A DNA stretch of 64,000 nucleotides from Mycolicibacterium sp. P9-22 (GTDB lineage: Bacteria; Actinomycetota; Actinomycetes; Mycobacteriales; Mycobacteriaceae): positions 310,001 to 374,000 of the forward strand of contig NZ_NPKP01000003.1 in NCBI RefSeq assembly GCF_008329585.1, written 5' to 3'. Every line of letters starts with the position of its first letter. The stretch's first letter is position 1. Below are positions 10,320 through 19,927 of the stretch, piece by piece. The position numbers and the translations under genes are program-made. The notes under the pieces are model-generated. The model searched no databases and was not told the origin of the DNA. It saw only the letters and a list, made by a program, of their open reading frames with translations.

Positions 10320-11535
10320 ATACGCCTCGCTCACCCGCGATGAGCTGGCGACGTTGGTTCCCGAACTGCTGCTGATTGGTCAGTTGATCGATCGGTCCGG
10401 AATGGCCTGGTGCATATCGTCGTTCGGCCGCGAGGAGATGCTGCAGATCGCGATCGAGGAGTGGGCGGCGTCCAGCCCGCTCTACACCCGGCGGATGCAG
10501 AAAGCGCTCAAGTACGAGGGCGTCGACATCTTCACCCTCTTCAAGGGTCTGCAACTCGACATCGGTGCGCCGCCGCAGTTCATGGACTTCCGCTATGTCG
10601 TGCACGATCGCTGGCACGGCGAGTTCTACCTGGATCACTGCGGTGCTCTGCTCGACGTCGAGCCGATGGGCGAGGACTACGTCAAGGGCATGTGCCACGA
10701 CATCGAGGACCCCACCTTCGACGCCACCGCGCTGGCCACCAACCGCAAGGCTCAGGTGCGGCCCATCCACCGGCCGCCGAGGGCATCGACGGACCAACAC
10801 CCGCACTGCCGCTGGACCGTCATCATCGACGAGTCCTATCCGGAGGTGCCGTTCATTCCGGAGATGGACATCGTCGGCGCAACCCACGCCCACTCCATCG
10901 AGCTCGATCCGATCGACCCGGACGACGAAGGCATGAGCGACTATTCGGGCGACCTGCTCGCCGATGTCGACTTTGGTGCGTTCTCCCATTCGGCGCTGGT
11001 CCGGATCGCCGACGAGGTGTGCATCCAGATGCACCTGCTGGTCAAGTCGTTCACGATCGCCGTCGAGAAGCGCGCCAAGGATGATGCGGCACTGGCCCGG
11101 TCGATCCGCACCAAGCAGCTCATCGGCATCGCCGGTGTGGCCGCCGAGCGGATCCACAAGGCGCTCAAGCTGAGCGCCGACGCCAACGGTGCGCTGCGGG
11201 TGCTGGAACTGCACCCGCTGCTCAATCCGGCGGCCTACGTGTCGGCCGATGTTGACCCGGGTTTCGTGCACGTGCGCCGCTCACCGGCCTATGAGGACGG
11301 ATCCTGGATCTCGCTGGTCTCCCCGGTCGTGGACGCTCCGCTGCAGGCGATCGTGCAGGCCGTCGACCCGCACCTGCGGGCCGAGGTGTCGGGCACCGAG
11401 TCGGATTGGACCGTCCGGGTCATCACGACCGACACGGCGGCCAAGAAGCTGCCGGAGGTCGAAGTGTGCGAGTTCAGCGGCGGCGCGTCGTGGGTGTTCG
11501 AGGAGCGAAAGTCCCTGCCGCTGACCGTCGTCTGA
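10309..11535 (+). CDS. Conserved-looking protein of unknown family, 408 residues
   Basis: I do not recognise this family. It overlaps the end of the CMD-like gene by 11 bases (ATGATGAGTAG), so it belongs to the aldA operon. There is no signal peptide or membrane segment. Visible features are an N-terminal helix pair, then a block GALLDVEPMGEDYVKGMCHDIEDPTFDATA split by HDRWHG upstream. A second half holds the His-rich GATHAHSIELDPIDPDD and ends in EVCEFSGGASWVFEERKSLPL. The cluster of Cys, His and Asp residues around MCHDIED and HAHSIE could be a metal site, but this is a guess. Codon usage is normal for the region. Confidence 0.7.
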   Translation: MMSRYASLTRDELATLVPELLLIGQLIDRSGMAWCISSFGREEMLQIAIEEWAASSPLYTRRMQKALKYEGVDIFTLFKGLQLDIGAPPQFMDFRYVVHDRWHGEFYLDHCGALLDVEPMGEDYVKGMCHDIEDPTFDATALATNRKAQVRPIHRPPRASTDQHPHCRWTVIIDESYPEVPFIPEMDIVGATHAHSIELDPIDPDDEGMSDYSGDLLADVDFGAFSHSALVRIADEVCIQMHLLVKSFTIAVEKRAKDDAALARSIRTKQLIGIAGVAAERIHKALKLSADANGALRVLELHPLLNPAAYVSADVDPGFVHVRRSPAYEDGSWISLVSPVVDAPLQAIVQAVDPHLRAEVSGTESDWTVRVITTDTAAKKLPEVEVCEFSGGASWVFEERKSLPLTVV

Positions 11536-11538
11536 GTA

Positions 11539-12249
11539 TCACGGGATGCGGTCCCCTATTCGCTGTGCGACGTCTTTGGCGATTCTCCCCGAGTGCGGTA
11601 GTCCCACCACAGATACGTGAACGAGCGTGGCGCCGTCGACGCGGTCGACGATATCGGCCACGTTCGAGTGCAGCGACAGGGTGCTGCCGTCGATGTTGTG
11701 CACGTCGTACTCGTAATTTTTGACTTGCAGCTGGTTGCATTCTTCAATCGCGGGAGCCAATCTGTCGAACGCCGATCGAGCCGACTCGGTACTGGGGAAT
11801 CGTCCGATCGCTTGCGTCACAATCGCCACACCGCGGATCTGCCCGGGGCCGGTATCGGTGGCCGCTCCGTAACTGGCGGCACGAAACTCGTCGACATCCG
11901 TCCCGAAGATCACCTGCTGATCCAGCACCGCCTTACACGCCCCTGTCGCCATCGGGTCGGGTTGGGGTTCGGAGAGTACGGGTGCAGCGTCGGTTACCCA
12001 CTGCCGTACGGCGTCGAGGTCGCGCCTGCCGGCCACCACCACCCACGCTGAACGGTCCACCTCGCTGCCCAACCGCTGGTCCAGCTCTGCCTGTTTGCCG
12101 AGCGTGCGGGCCTGCCTGTCATTGGTATCTGCGTAAGCGTCCGCGCCGGAGCCGGACCATCGGGCGCCGGGAGCTGCCGATTTCACTTTGGATTGCAACT
12201 CGTGCAGGTGGGCACTTGCGTCGAACTGTGCCCCTGAGTTTGAGGTGCG
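11539..12249 (-). pseudogene. Relic fusing an EspA/EspE-like segment to a PknH-type sensor domain
   Basis: The reading frame reopens directly after the TetR stop (TAG 12250-12252) in the same frame, with no ATG or GTG before a TTG at 12198. The first 70 codons (WSGSGADAYA, RQARTLGKQAELD, VVAGRRDLDAVRQWV) resemble the C-terminal part of EspA/EspE-type ESX secretion substrates. After a short linker the sequence becomes a PknH_C-like extracellular sensor domain: a cysteine near residue 88, AIVTQAIGRFPSTESARSAF, then EECNQL and a final HSGRIAKDVAQRIGD. The start, signal peptide and upstream half of both parents are missing. I read it as a deletion fusion of two neighbouring genes; a short functional protein from TTG 12198 (219 residues) cannot be excluded. 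Confidence 0.55.
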
Positions 12250-12861
12250 CTACTGCACTCGGCCGTCACCAATTCGCAATGCCGGAGCCACCCAGCGCCG
12301 TAGGTAGTCACGCATCGCCGCGCCCGTGCGGGGCGGGCGTCCCGGGTCGATGACGAACGACTGGATGATGCGCAGCAGGTGCTCGGCGAGTTCGTCGAGG
12401 TCCTCATCGGCGAAACCGGCTGCCGCCCAGTCGACATCGAAATGCCGTACTACCGATTGCGCGAACTCCAGCGCAATATCGGAGGTCACCGATTCGGTGA
12501 AGGCAGGAGTCCGGCCCGGGGCCAGCAGCAACCCGATGTGTTTGTCCTTGGGCAGCCACTCCAGCGCGGTCGCGATGGCCTCGGTCGCCGCGTCGGCCGG
12601 ATCGGTGATGCCCTGCAGATGGGTGGACAGCCGTTTCAGGAAGTCGCTCGCGGCGATGACACCGGCCTGCATCAGCAGCGCCTCGGTGCTGGGGAAGTAG
12701 CGGTACACCGTCTGGCGGGTGACGCCCAGCGTGCGGGCGACGTCGGCGATGGAGAAGTCCGCGCCGCGCTCGTCGATCGCCTTGCCCGCGGCAGCGAGAA
12801 TCCGGGCGACGGCTTCCTCGTCACTCGCCGGCGCGGCTCCGGCCCACCCGTGGGTTCGCAC
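12250..12861 (-). CDS. TetR-family regulator next to the CYP125-like gene
   Basis: A 203-residue regulator. The helix-turn-helix at about residues 20-60 reads FSIADVARTLGVTRQTVYRYFPS. The C-terminal domain is long and acidic (WAAAGFADEDLDELAEH) with a final RPPRTGAAMRDYLRRW. Start GTG 12861 (VRTHGW) is the first available after the CYP stop at 12879. It is probably co-transcribed with the P450 upstream and may bind the inverted repeat at 14160-14186. It has no obvious counterpart in the M. tuberculosis order that I remember. Confidence 0.82.
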   Translation of the reverse strand: MRTHGWAGAAPASDEEAVARILAAAGKAIDERGADFSIADVARTLGVTRQTVYRYFPSTEALLMQAGVIAASDFLKRLSTHLQGITDPADAATEAIATALEWLPKDKHIGLLLAPGRTPAFTESVTSDIALEFAQSVVRHFDVDWAAAGFADEDLDELAEHLLRIIQSFVIDPGRPPRTGAAMRDYLRRWVAPALRIGDGRVQ

Positions 12862-12878
12862 GCCGGAATTGTAGCGAG

Positions 12879-14120
12879 CTAGCGGTAGGAGACCTGTAGG
12901 TCCTTCACCCCGTTGATCCAGCCGGACCGGAGGCGTTGTGGCTCGGCGAGTTTCGAGATGTCGGGAATCTGGTTGGCGATCTCGTTGAACATCAGCTTGA
13001 TCTCCATGCGGGCCAGGTTGGCGCCGATGCAGAAGTGTGCGCCGTTGCCGCCGAACGCCAGGTGCGGATTCGGGTTGCGCATGATGTCGAACCGGAACGG
13101 GTTCTCGAAGACCTCTTCGTCGTAGTTGGCCGAACTGTAGAACAGGCCGGCCCGCTGCCCCTTGCGAATGGTGACACCGCCGACCTCGGTGTCCACCAGC
13201 GCGGTGCGCTGGAAGCAGTGAACCGGGCTCGCCCACCGGATGATCTCCTCGATTGCGGTATCGGGCCGCTCGCGCTTGAAAAGCTCCCACTGGTCCGGGT
13301 TTTCGAGAAACGCGTTCATGCCGTGGGTCATGGCATTGCGGGTGGTCTCGTTACCGGCGACGGCCAGCAGGATGACGAAGAACGCGAACTCGACGTCGGT
13401 GATGCCGTCGCCGGCCCCACCATCCGTGTCGGCCTGCACCAGCCGCGTGACGATGTCATCGGCTGGGCATTTCCGGCGTGCTTCGGCCATGTTGTAGGCG
13501 TAGCCCATCAGCTCGGCATTCGCTGTGGTCGGGTCGCTGTCGAAGTCGGGGTCGTCGGTGTTCATGATGCAGTTGGACCAGTGGAAGATCTTCTCCCGGT
13601 CTTCCTCGGGCACGCCGATCAGGTCGGCGATGGCCAGTAGCGGCAGGCCCATGGCGACGTCGTCGACGAAATTGCCGGTGTCCTTCTGCGCGGCGGCGGC
13701 CACGATCTCGCGGGCGGCGACGGCCAGCTTCTCCTCGAGGGCGGCCACCGAGCGCGGGGTGAACAGCCTGGACACCAGCTTGCGTAGCCGGGTGTGATCG
13801 GGCGCGTCGTGGTTGATCAGTAGCGCTTTGGTGAGGTCGAGCTGGTCGGCGGTGATCCCGTCGGGCAGGCGCATCACCGCACCCTTGGCGTTCGTGGACC
13901 ACACATCGCCGGTATTGCGGGAGATGGCCTTGACGTCCTCGTGGCGGCTGATCACCCAGTAACCGCCGTCGTCGAAGATCGAATCGGCCTGCTCGTTCCA
14001 CCAGACCGGGGCGGTTTTGCGCAGGTGGGCGAACTCGTTCACCGGGATGCCGTGGAGCAGCACATCCGGGTCGGTGAAGTCGTACCCCGCGCCGAACGGG
14101 CAGGCATTCATGGTCGTCAT
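12879..14120 (-). CDS. Cytochrome P450, CYP125-like (steroid side-chain hydroxylase family)
   Basis: A 413-residue P450. The whole chain resembles M. tuberculosis CYP125: start FTDPDVL...[16 protein letters not shown], then [15 protein letters not shown] and I-helix [16 protein letters not shown]. It continues with [10 protein letters not shown], heme loop [17 protein letters not shown] (axial Cys near 364) and a C-terminal [13 protein letters not shown]125 oxidises the terminal methyl of cholesterol. Because this copy sits beside purD rather than in the cholesterol cluster, I call it a paralogue; substrate range is unknown. AGGAGG lies 4 bases before ATG 14120. The TetR follows 17 bases downstream. 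Confidence 0.85.
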   Translation of the reverse strand: MTTMNACPFGAGYDFTDPDVLLHGIPVNEFAHLRKTAPVWWNEQADSIFDDGGYWVISRHEDVKAISRNTGDVWSTNAKGAVMRLPDGITADQLDLTKALLINHDAPDHTRLRKLVSRLFTPRSVAALEEKLAVAAREIVAAAAQKDTGNFVDDVAMGLPLLAIADLIGVPEEDREKIFHWSNCIMNTDDPDFDSDPTTANAELMGYAYNMAEARRKCPADDIVTRLVQADTDGGAGDGITDVEFAFFVILLAVAGNETTRNAMTHGMNAFLENPDQWELFKRERPDTAIEEIIRWASPVHCFQRTALVDTEVGGVTIRKGQRAGLFYSSANYDEEVFENPFRFDIMRNPNPHLAFGGNGAHFCIGANLARMEIKLMFNEIANQIPDISKLAEPQRLRSGWINGVKDLQVSYR

Positions 14121-14159
14121 GGGTCCTCCTGGTGTGACATACCGCACTCGGTTTTTCGA

Positions 14160-14186
14160 CCATACACCTAAATCTAAAGTGTATGG
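14160..14186. promoter_or_regulatory. Perfect inverted repeat upstream of the CYP125-like gene
   Basis: Arms CCATACAC (14160-14167) and GTGTATGG (14179-14186) are perfect complements, separated by an 11-base A/T-rich spacer. The repeat lies between the leftward P450 (start 14120) and the rightward purD (start 14236). On the minus strand a TATGGT hexamer overlaps the inner arm and could be the P450 -10. The length and symmetry suit a TetR dimer, most simply the product of 12250-12861. Confidence 0.6.
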
Positions 14187-14221
14187 CCGCGGGTCCGGCG
14201 CCGGGTGGATGCCGAGACGAT

Positions 14222-14227
14222 TAGGGT
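14222..14227 (+). promoter_or_regulatory. -10 hexamer of purD, probably leaderless
   Basis: TAGGGT ends 8 bases before the GTG start at 14236, so transcription would begin at or next to the start codon. There is no ribosome-binding site in that gap, which fits a leaderless mRNA of the kind common in mycobacteria. Confidence 0.55.
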
Positions 14228-14235
14228 TGTTGACC

Positions 14236-15504
14236 GTGCGCGTCCTCGTCATCGGATCCGGAGCCCGTGAACATGCCCTGCTGCTCGCGCTCCGGCGCGA
14301 CCCACAGGTCGACCAGCTCGCGGTGGCGCCCGGCAACGCCGGCACCGCGGCCATCGCCGACCAGTACGACGTCGACATCAGTTCGGGACCCGCGGTCGTC
14401 GCGTTGGCCCGGCGCCTGGAATCCGACCTGGTGGTGGTGGGGCCCGAGGTGCCACTGGTGCTCGGTGTTGCCGACGCGGTGCGCGCCGCCGGTATCGCCT
14501 GCTTCGGGCCGTCCAAGGACGCCGCCCGTATCGAGGGCTCGAAGGCTTTCGCCAAGGACGTGATGGCCGCCGCCGGTGTGCGCACCGCCACCAGCGAAAT
14601 CGTGGACAACCCGGCCAACCTGGATGCCGCGCTGAACCGGTTCGGCCCGCCGGCCGGGCAGGCCGCCTGGGTGGTCAAGGACGACGGGTTGGCCGCGGGC
14701 AAGGGCGTCGTGGTCACCACCGACCGTGACGCGGCCCGGGTGCATGCGGCGGCATTGCTCGACTCCGGGCATCCGGTGCTGCTGGAGTCCTTCCTGGACG
14801 GACCAGAGGTGTCGCTGTTCTGCGTCGTCGACGGCGAGACCGTGGTGCCGCTGCTGCCGGCGCAGGATTTCAAGCGCGTCGGCGACAACGACACCGGCCC
14901 CAACACCGGCGGGATGGGCGCCTACACCCCGCTGCCGTGGCTGCCGGCGCAGGTGCTCGATCAGATTGTCGATGAGATCGTCAAACCCGTTGCCGCCGAG
15001 ATGGTCTCCCGCGGAAGTTCGTTCTCCGGCCTGCTCTATGCCGGGCTGGCCATCACCTCTGCCGGGCCATCGGTGGTGGAGTTCAACTGCCGGTTCGGCG
15101 ACCCGGAGACCCAAGCGGTGCTCGCCCTGCTGGACTCCCCGCTCGGCGCGTTGCTCAACGCGGCGGCCACCGGCACCCTGGCTTCCTTCGAGGATCTGCG
15201 GTGGCGGGACGGGGCCGCGGTCACCGTCGTGGTGGCGGCCGAGAACTATCCGGGCCGGCCACGGGTCGGCGATGTCATCACCGGCGCCGAGGCCGACGCC
15301 GTGCTGCACGCGGGCACCGCCCGGCGCGAGGATGGCGCGGTGGTCTCCACCGGCGGGCGGGTGCTCTCGGTGGTCGGCACCGGCGCGGATCTCGACGGTG
15401 CGCGCGCCGCGGCCTACGCGGCAATCGAGTCGATCCGACTGCCCGGCAGCCACTTCCGCACCGATATCGGACTGGCGGCGGCCGAGGGGCGCATCTCGCT
15501 CTGA
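14236..15504 (+). CDS. purD: Phosphoribosylamine-glycine ligase (GARS)
   Basis: A 422-residue ATP-grasp enzyme joining glycine to 5-phosphoribosylamine, the second step of purine synthesis. The N-terminus [16 protein letters not shown] is the PurD signature; APGNAGTA, the ATP-grasp lysines in [16 protein letters not shown] and the family block [14 protein letters not shown] follow. The C-terminal domain ends at [12 protein letters not shown] 14236 is chosen because the family motif begins directly after it and a -10 lies just upstream. It ends 4 bases before the convergent esterase gene. Confidence 0.96.
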   Translation: MRVLVIGSGAREHALLLALRRDPQVDQLAVAPGNAGTAAIADQYDVDISSGPAVVALARRLESDLVVVGPEVPLVLGVADAVRAAGIACFGPSKDAARIEGSKAFAKDVMAAAGVRTATSEIVDNPANLDAALNRFGPPAGQAAWVVKDDGLAAGKGVVVTTDRDAARVHAAALLDSGHPVLLESFLDGPEVSLFCVVDGETVVPLLPAQDFKRVGDNDTGPNTGGMGAYTPLPWLPAQVLDQIVDEIVKPVAAEMVSRGSSFSGLLYAGLAITSAGPSVVEFNCRFGDPETQAVLALLDSPLGALLNAAATGTLASFEDLRWRDGAAVTVVVAAENYPGRPRVGDVITGAEADAVLHAGTARREDGAVVSTGGRVLSVVGTGADLDGARAAAYAAIESIRLPGSHFRTDIGLAAAEGRISL

Positions 15505-15508
15505 GGTC

Positions 15509-16333
15509 TCAGGCCACGAGTATCGGTGCCAGCCAAGAGATCTCGGCGGGAAGCTGGGAACTCCAGAACCCGCCGTCGTGCCCGCCGGGGGAGAAGCCGC
15601 CGGCCGGCGGGTTGGGTAGCTGGGCGATGAACTCACCTGTCGCGGCGGCGAACGGATCACCGTTGCCGCAGTCGATGCGGATCGGGATCGAGCCCAGCCC
15701 CGGTAGGCCCCACACGCTGTTGGCCGCGTAGTCCTCGGCACCGTCGAACGCCCCGGGGGCCGCGGCGCCGGGCGATGTCCACAGCGCGGGGCTCACCGCG
15801 CAGATCGCGGCGGTACGGGCCGGGCCCAGCCTGGACCCGAGCAGCAAAGCTCCGTAGCCACCCATCGACCAGCCGATGAAGCCCACCCGCGAGGTGTCCA
15901 GGCCTTGGCCCGCCAGCATGGGAATCAGCTCATCCAGCACCATCGCACCGGCATCGTCCCCCGAGGCGCGTTTGTGCCAGTACCCGCCACCTCCGTCGAC
16001 AGCCACCACAGCAAACGGTGGAAGGCCCGCCGCGACCGCTTCTGCCAGACCCTGCTCGACACCGCCGGCCATCACGGTCGCGGCATCGCTGCCCTTACCG
16101 TGCAGCGCGATCACCGGACGCAGCGGTGCGGTCTGGCCCGGCGGCCTGGCGATCGCCCAGTTGGTGCGCACCCCGCCGCGCGCGGCGGAGACGAAAGACC
16201 CCGACTGATACGTCGCGGCGGGTTCGGCGGCGGCCCGTGGCAGCACACCCGCCCCCGCGGCAACGGTACCCAGGGCGGCGCCGAAACCCATCCGCAGCAC
16301 GGTCCGACGGTTCGGGGCTGACATTTGTGCCAT
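15509..16333 (-). CDS. Tat-exported alpha/beta-hydrolase, esterase D/antigen-85-like (Rv0774c type)
   Basis: A 274-residue secreted hydrolase. The N-terminus has a twin-arginine signal (NRRTVLRMGFGAALG) with a cleavage site near AAAEP. The nucleophile elbow is GWSMGGYG (Ser near residue 145), with an acid candidate in RIDCGNGDPF and a histidine in SPGGHDGGFW. Rv0774c in the same position is described as a lipid esterase. ATG 16333 is used; ATG 16324 is also possible. It is divergent from the TetR at 16417, with about 80 bases of shared control region. Confidence 0.83.
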   Translation of the reverse strand: MAQMSAPNRRTVLRMGFGAALGTVAAGAGVLPRAAAEPAATYQSGSFVSAARGGVRTNWAIARPPGQTAPLRPVIALHGKGSDAATVMAGGVEQGLAEAVAAGLPPFAVVAVDGGGGYWHKRASGDDAGAMVLDELIPMLAGQGLDTSRVGFIGWSMGGYGALLLGSRLGPARTAAICAVSPALWTSPGAAAPGAFDGAEDYAANSVWGLPGLGSIPIRIDCGNGDPFAAATGEFIAQLPNPPAGGFSPGGHDGGFWSSQLPAEISWLAPILVA

Positions 16334-16416
16334 CTTGCCATTGGCGGCTGTGGCGCTGTCTGCCAACTTGTTGTGATTGCCGAAAACCGCCATACAACTG
16401 GGATTTTGCTGGCAGC

Positions 16417-17046
16417 ATGCAAGACGTGACAGCGGCTGTGACTCCCAAGGGGGAACGTCGGCGGGGCGCCTTGGTGAGTGCCGCCGCCGACCTGCTGTGC
16501 GAGGGCGGGATCGACGCGGTCCGCCATCGTGCAGTGGCGCGGCGCGCCGGTCTGCCGCTGGCGTCGACGACGTACTACTTCTCCTCACTGGAAGATCTGA
16601 TCGCCAAGGCCGTCGAGCATGTGGGCGCCCGCGAGGCCAAGCAATTGGAGCTACAGGTCGCCGCGCTGTCGCGCCGGCGCCGCGGGGCCGAGTCGACCGC
16701 CGACCTGTTGGTGGATCTGCTGGTCGGTGACGATCCGGGTGCGCGGGTGTCCGAACAGCTGATCTCCCGCTACGAGCGCTATATCGCCTGTGCGCGGCAA
16801 CCCGAGCTCCGCGACATCCAGCGACGGATTCTGCGGCAACGCACCGACGCCGTCGTCGAGGTGGTCGAACGGTCCGGTCGCGCCGTGCGGTCCGAACTCG
16901 TCACGGCCCTGGTGTGCGCGGTGGACGGAGCTGTGGTTGCCTCGTTGGTGGACGAGGGAGAGGGGCCACGGGCCAATGCCCGCGCGACTCTGATCGATGT
17001 GATCGACGTGCTCGCACCCGTGGACGACCGGGCCGTGCACGTCTGA
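16417..17046 (+). CDS. TetR-family regulator (Rv0775 type)
   Basis: A 209-residue regulator. It has an N-terminal basic KGERRRGALVSAA segment and an HTH ending in GLPLASTTYYFSSLEDLI near residue 55; the YYF recognition helix is typical of TetR. The C-terminal ligand domain is helical and arginine-rich. It is divergent from the exported esterase, so that gene is the simplest target. It is followed after 18 bases by the amino-acid permease on the same strand, which it may also control. Confidence 0.85.
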   Translation: MQDVTAAVTPKGERRRGALVSAAADLLCEGGIDAVRHRAVARRAGLPLASTTYYFSSLEDLIAKAVEHVGAREAKQLELQVAALSRRRRGAESTADLLVDLLVGDDPGARVSEQLISRYERYIACARQPELRDIQRRILRQRTDAVVEVVERSGRAVRSELVTALVCAVDGAVVASLVDEGEGPRANARATLIDVIDVLAPVDDRAVHV

Positions 17047-17064
17047 GGTGAGCAAAGGGGCGGG

Positions 17065-18486
17065 ATGACGCAGTCGAAGGTTACGGAGGAGCCACAGCTT
17101 CGGCGGGTGATGGGGCCGGGCCTGTTGCTGCTGTTCGTGGTGGGCGACATCCTGGGTACCGGGGTATACGCACTCACCGGGCAGGTCGCCAAGGAAGTCG
17201 GTGGCGCGGCATGGCTTCCCTTCCTGGTGGCCTTCCTGATCGCCACGATCACGGCGTTCAGTTACCTCGAACTGGTCACCAAGTACCCGCAGGCCGCCGG
17301 CGCAGCGCTCTACGCGCACAAGGCCTTCGGGATCCAGTTCGTCACCTTCCTGGTCGCCTTCGTGGTGATGTGTTCCGGAATCACCTCCGCCTCAACGGCT
17401 TCCCGCTTCTTCGCGGCGAACTTCTTCACCGCCTTCGACATCGACTGGGGCAAGGCCGGTGTGGTGGTCCTGGCGCTGCTGTTCATGGCGCTGATCGCGG
17501 TGGTGAACTTTCGCGGTGTCGGTGAGAGCGTGAAGCTCAACGTGGTGCTCACCATCGTCGAGATCACCGGCCTGGCCATGGTGATCCTGGTGGGGGTCTG
17601 GGCCTTCACCGGCGGCGGCGCCGACGTCGACTTCGCCCGCGTCGTCGCCTTCGACACCCCGTCCGACAAGGGCACCTTCCTGGCCGTCACCACCGCCACC
17701 TCACTGGCGTTCTTCGCGATGGTCGGTTTCGAGGACTCGGTCAACATGGCCGAAGAGACCAAGGACCCGGTCCGCATCTTCCCCAAGGTGCTGCTGTCCG
17801 GGTTGGGGATCGCCGGCGTCGTCTACGTGATCGTCGCCATCGTCGCGGTGGCACTGGTGCCCGTCGGCGTCCTCGCCGACAGCGAGACCCCCCTGATCGA
17901 GGTCGTCAAGGCGGGGGCCCCCGGCCTGCCGATCGAGGCGATCCTGCCCTTCATCTCCATGTTCGCGGTGGCCAACACCGCGCTGATCAACATGCTGATG
18001 GCCAGCCGGCTCATCTACGGCATGGCGCGCCAGCACGTGCTGCCGCCGGTGCTGGGCACCATCCACCCCAAGCGGCACAGCCCGTGGGCGGCCATCATCT
18101 TCACCACCCTCATCGCGTTCGGCCTGATCTTCTACGTCTCCGCCGTCGCCAACAGCAGTGCCATCGCGGTGCTCGGCGGCACCACCTCGCTGCTGCTGCT
18201 CGCGGTGTTCGCGATGGTGAACGTGGCGGTGCTGGTACTGCGCCGCGACGTGCAGGCCGAGGGCGCCCATTTCCGGACGCCGACGGTGCTGCCGATCATC
18301 GGGTTCCTCGCCTCGGCCTATCTGGTGCTGCCGTTCTCCGGCCGGCCCTCGCAGCAGTACCTGCTGGCCGGGATCCTGATCCTGATCGGGATCGTGCTGT
18401 TCGGCATCACCACACTGATCAACCGTCAGCTCGGTATCCGGGGCAAGGGGATCATCGATCCGACGCACCTGAGCGACTCTCCATAG
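17065..18486 (+). CDS. APC-superfamily amino-acid permease
   Basis: A 473-residue integral membrane protein with about 12 hydrophobic segments. The first helix contains GDILGTGVYALTGQV, the substrate-binding unwound helix of APC transporters. Conserved FSYLELVTKYPQAAGAALYAHKAFG and the helix-6 AFFAMVGFEDSVNMAEETKDP also fit the family. It moves an amino acid or polyamine across the plasma membrane, probably with protons; the substrate cannot be read from sequence. The start ATG lies 9 bases after an AAAGGGGCGGG purine stretch and 18 bases after the TetR stop. Confidence 0.9.
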   Translation: MTQSKVTEEPQLRRVMGPGLLLLFVVGDILGTGVYALTGQVAKEVGGAAWLPFLVAFLIATITAFSYLELVTKYPQAAGAALYAHKAFGIQFVTFLVAFVVMCSGITSASTASRFFAANFFTAFDIDWGKAGVVVLALLFMALIAVVNFRGVGESVKLNVVLTIVEITGLAMVILVGVWAFTGGGADVDFARVVAFDTPSDKGTFLAVTTATSLAFFAMVGFEDSVNMAEETKDPVRIFPKVLLSGLGIAGVVYVIVAIVAVALVPVGVLADSETPLIEVVKAGAPGLPIEAILPFISMFAVANTALINMLMASRLIYGMARQHVLPPVLGTIHPKRHSPWAAIIFTTLIAFGLIFYVSAVANSSAIAVLGGTTSLLLLAVFAMVNVAVLVLRRDVQAEGAHFRTPTVLPIIGFLASAYLVLPFSGRPSQQYLLAGILILIGIVLFGITTLINRQLGIRGKGIIDPTHLSDSP

Positions 18487-18494
18487 CCGGCTCG

Positions 18495-18500
18495 TAAGCT
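18495..18500 (+). promoter_or_regulatory. -10 hexamer of purB, probably leaderless
   Basis: TAAGCT ends 8 bases before GTG 18509. No Shine-Dalgarno sequence lies between them. Confidence 0.45.
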
Positions 18501-18508
18501 GTGTGTTC

Positions 18509-19927
18509 GTGACGATCCCGAATGTTCTGGCCAACCGCTACGCCAGCGAAGAGATGACGGCCATCTGGTCGCCGGAGGCGAAGATCATCGCCGAACGCCG
18601 GCTGTGGCTGGCCGTGCTGCGCGCGCAGTCCGAACTGGGCGTTCCGGTGCCCGAGGGCGTCGTCGACGATTACGAGCGGGTCGTGGACAACGTCGACCTG
18701 GGCTCGATCGCCGCGCGAGAGCGGGTGACCCGCCACGATGTGAAGGCTCGCATCGAGGAGTTCAACGCACTGGCCGGCCACGAGCATGTGCACAAGGGCA
18801 TGACCAGCCGCGACCTCACCGAGAACGTCGAGCAGCTGCAGATCCGCCGCTCCCTGGAGCTGGTCTTCGCCCACGGTGTGGCGGTGGTGGCGCGACTTGC
18901 CGAACGCTCGATCGTGTACCGCGATGTGGTGATGGCCGGACGCAGCCACAACGTCGCCGCGCAGGCCACCACGCTGGGCAAGCGGTTCGCCTCGGCCGCC
19001 GAGGAGACGCTGCTGGCGCTGACCCGGCTGCGCGAGCTCATCGACCGGTACCCGCTGCGCGGGATCAAGGGCCCGATGGGCACCGCCCAGGACATGCTGG
19101 ACCTGTTCGACGGCGATACCGCCCGGCTGGCCGAACTGGAACGGCGCGTCGCCCAATTCTTGGGATTCACAGATGTTTTCACCAGCGTCGGGCAGGTCTA
19201 CCCGCGGTCACTGGATCACGACGCGGTGTCCGCGCTGGTGCAACTCGGCGCAGGCCCGTCCTCCTTCGCGCACACAATCCGGCTGATGGCCGGGCACGAA
19301 CTGGTCACCGAGGGATTCGCCCCCGGCCAGGTCGGCTCCTCGGCCATGCCGCACAAGATGAACACCCGGTCCTGTGAGCGGGTCAACGGCCTGCAGGTGG
19401 TGCTGCGTGGGTACGCATCGATGGCGGCCGAGCTGGCCGGCGCGCAGTGGAACGAGGGTGACGTGTTCTGTTCGGTGGTGCGCCGCGTCGCACTGCCGGA
19501 CGCGTTCTTCGCCATCGACGGCCAGATCGAGACGTTCCTGACCGTGCTCGACGAGTTCGGCGCCTACCCGGCGGTGATCCAGCGCGAACTCGATCGTTAC
19601 CTGCCCTTCCTGGCCACCACCCGCATCCTCATCGCGGCCGTCCGCGCCGGCGTCGGACGGGAATCCGCGCACGAGGTCATCAAGGAGCATGCGGTGGCGG
19701 TGGCGCTGGCCATGCGGGAAAAGGGTCAGGAGCCCGACCTGCTGGACCGGCTCGCCGCCGACCCCCGGCTGCCGCTGGACCGGGTGGCCCTCGACGCGGC
19801 GCTGGCCGACAAGGAGGCGTTCACCGGTGCGGCAGGCTCGCAGGTCGACGGTGTGGTCTCCGCGGTCGAGGATCTGGTCGGGCGCTACCCCGAGGAAGCC
19901 AAGTACACCTCGGGCGCCATCTTGTGA
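18509..19927 (+). CDS. purB: Adenylosuccinate lyase
   Basis: A 472-residue fumarase/aspartase-superfamily enzyme that cleaves SAICAR and adenylosuccinate, releasing fumarate. The N-terminus [12 protein letters not shown] and the following IWSPEAK are typical. The signature [20 protein letters not shown] gives the catalytic serine loop near residue 280, and [12 protein letters not shown] carries a substrate-binding segment. GTG 18509 gives the same length as the M. tuberculosis protein; GTG 18503 is also in frame. Its TGA overlaps the GTG of cyp126 (GTGA), so both are translationally coupled as in Rv0777-Rv0778. Confidence 0.95.
   Translation: MTIPNVLANRYASEEMTAIWSPEAKIIAERRLWLAVLRAQSELGVPVPEGVVDDYERVVDNVDLGSIAARERVTRHDVKARIEEFNALAGHEHVHKGMTSRDLTENVEQLQIRRSLELVFAHGVAVVARLAERSIVYRDVVMAGRSHNVAAQATTLGKRFASAAEETLLALTRLRELIDRYPLRGIKGPMGTAQDMLDLFDGDTARLAELERRVAQFLGFTDVFTSVGQVYPRSLDHDAVSALVQLGAGPSSFAHTIRLMAGHELVTEGFAPGQVGSSAMPHKMNTRSCERVNGLQVVLRGYASMAAELAGAQWNEGDVFCSVVRRVALPDAFFAIDGQIETFLTVLDEFGAYPAVIQRELDRYLPFLATTRILIAAVRAGVGRESAHEVIKEHAVAVALAMREKGQEPDLLDRLAADPRLPLDRVALDAALADKEAFTGAAGSQVDGVVSAVEDLVGRYPEEAKYTSGAIL

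Noticed and set aside
14121..14906. Long N-terminal extension in frame with the CYP125-like gene
   Set aside because: It runs antisense through purD and past the clear AGGAGG/ATG at 14120; Ser/Thr/Ala-rich shadow sequence.
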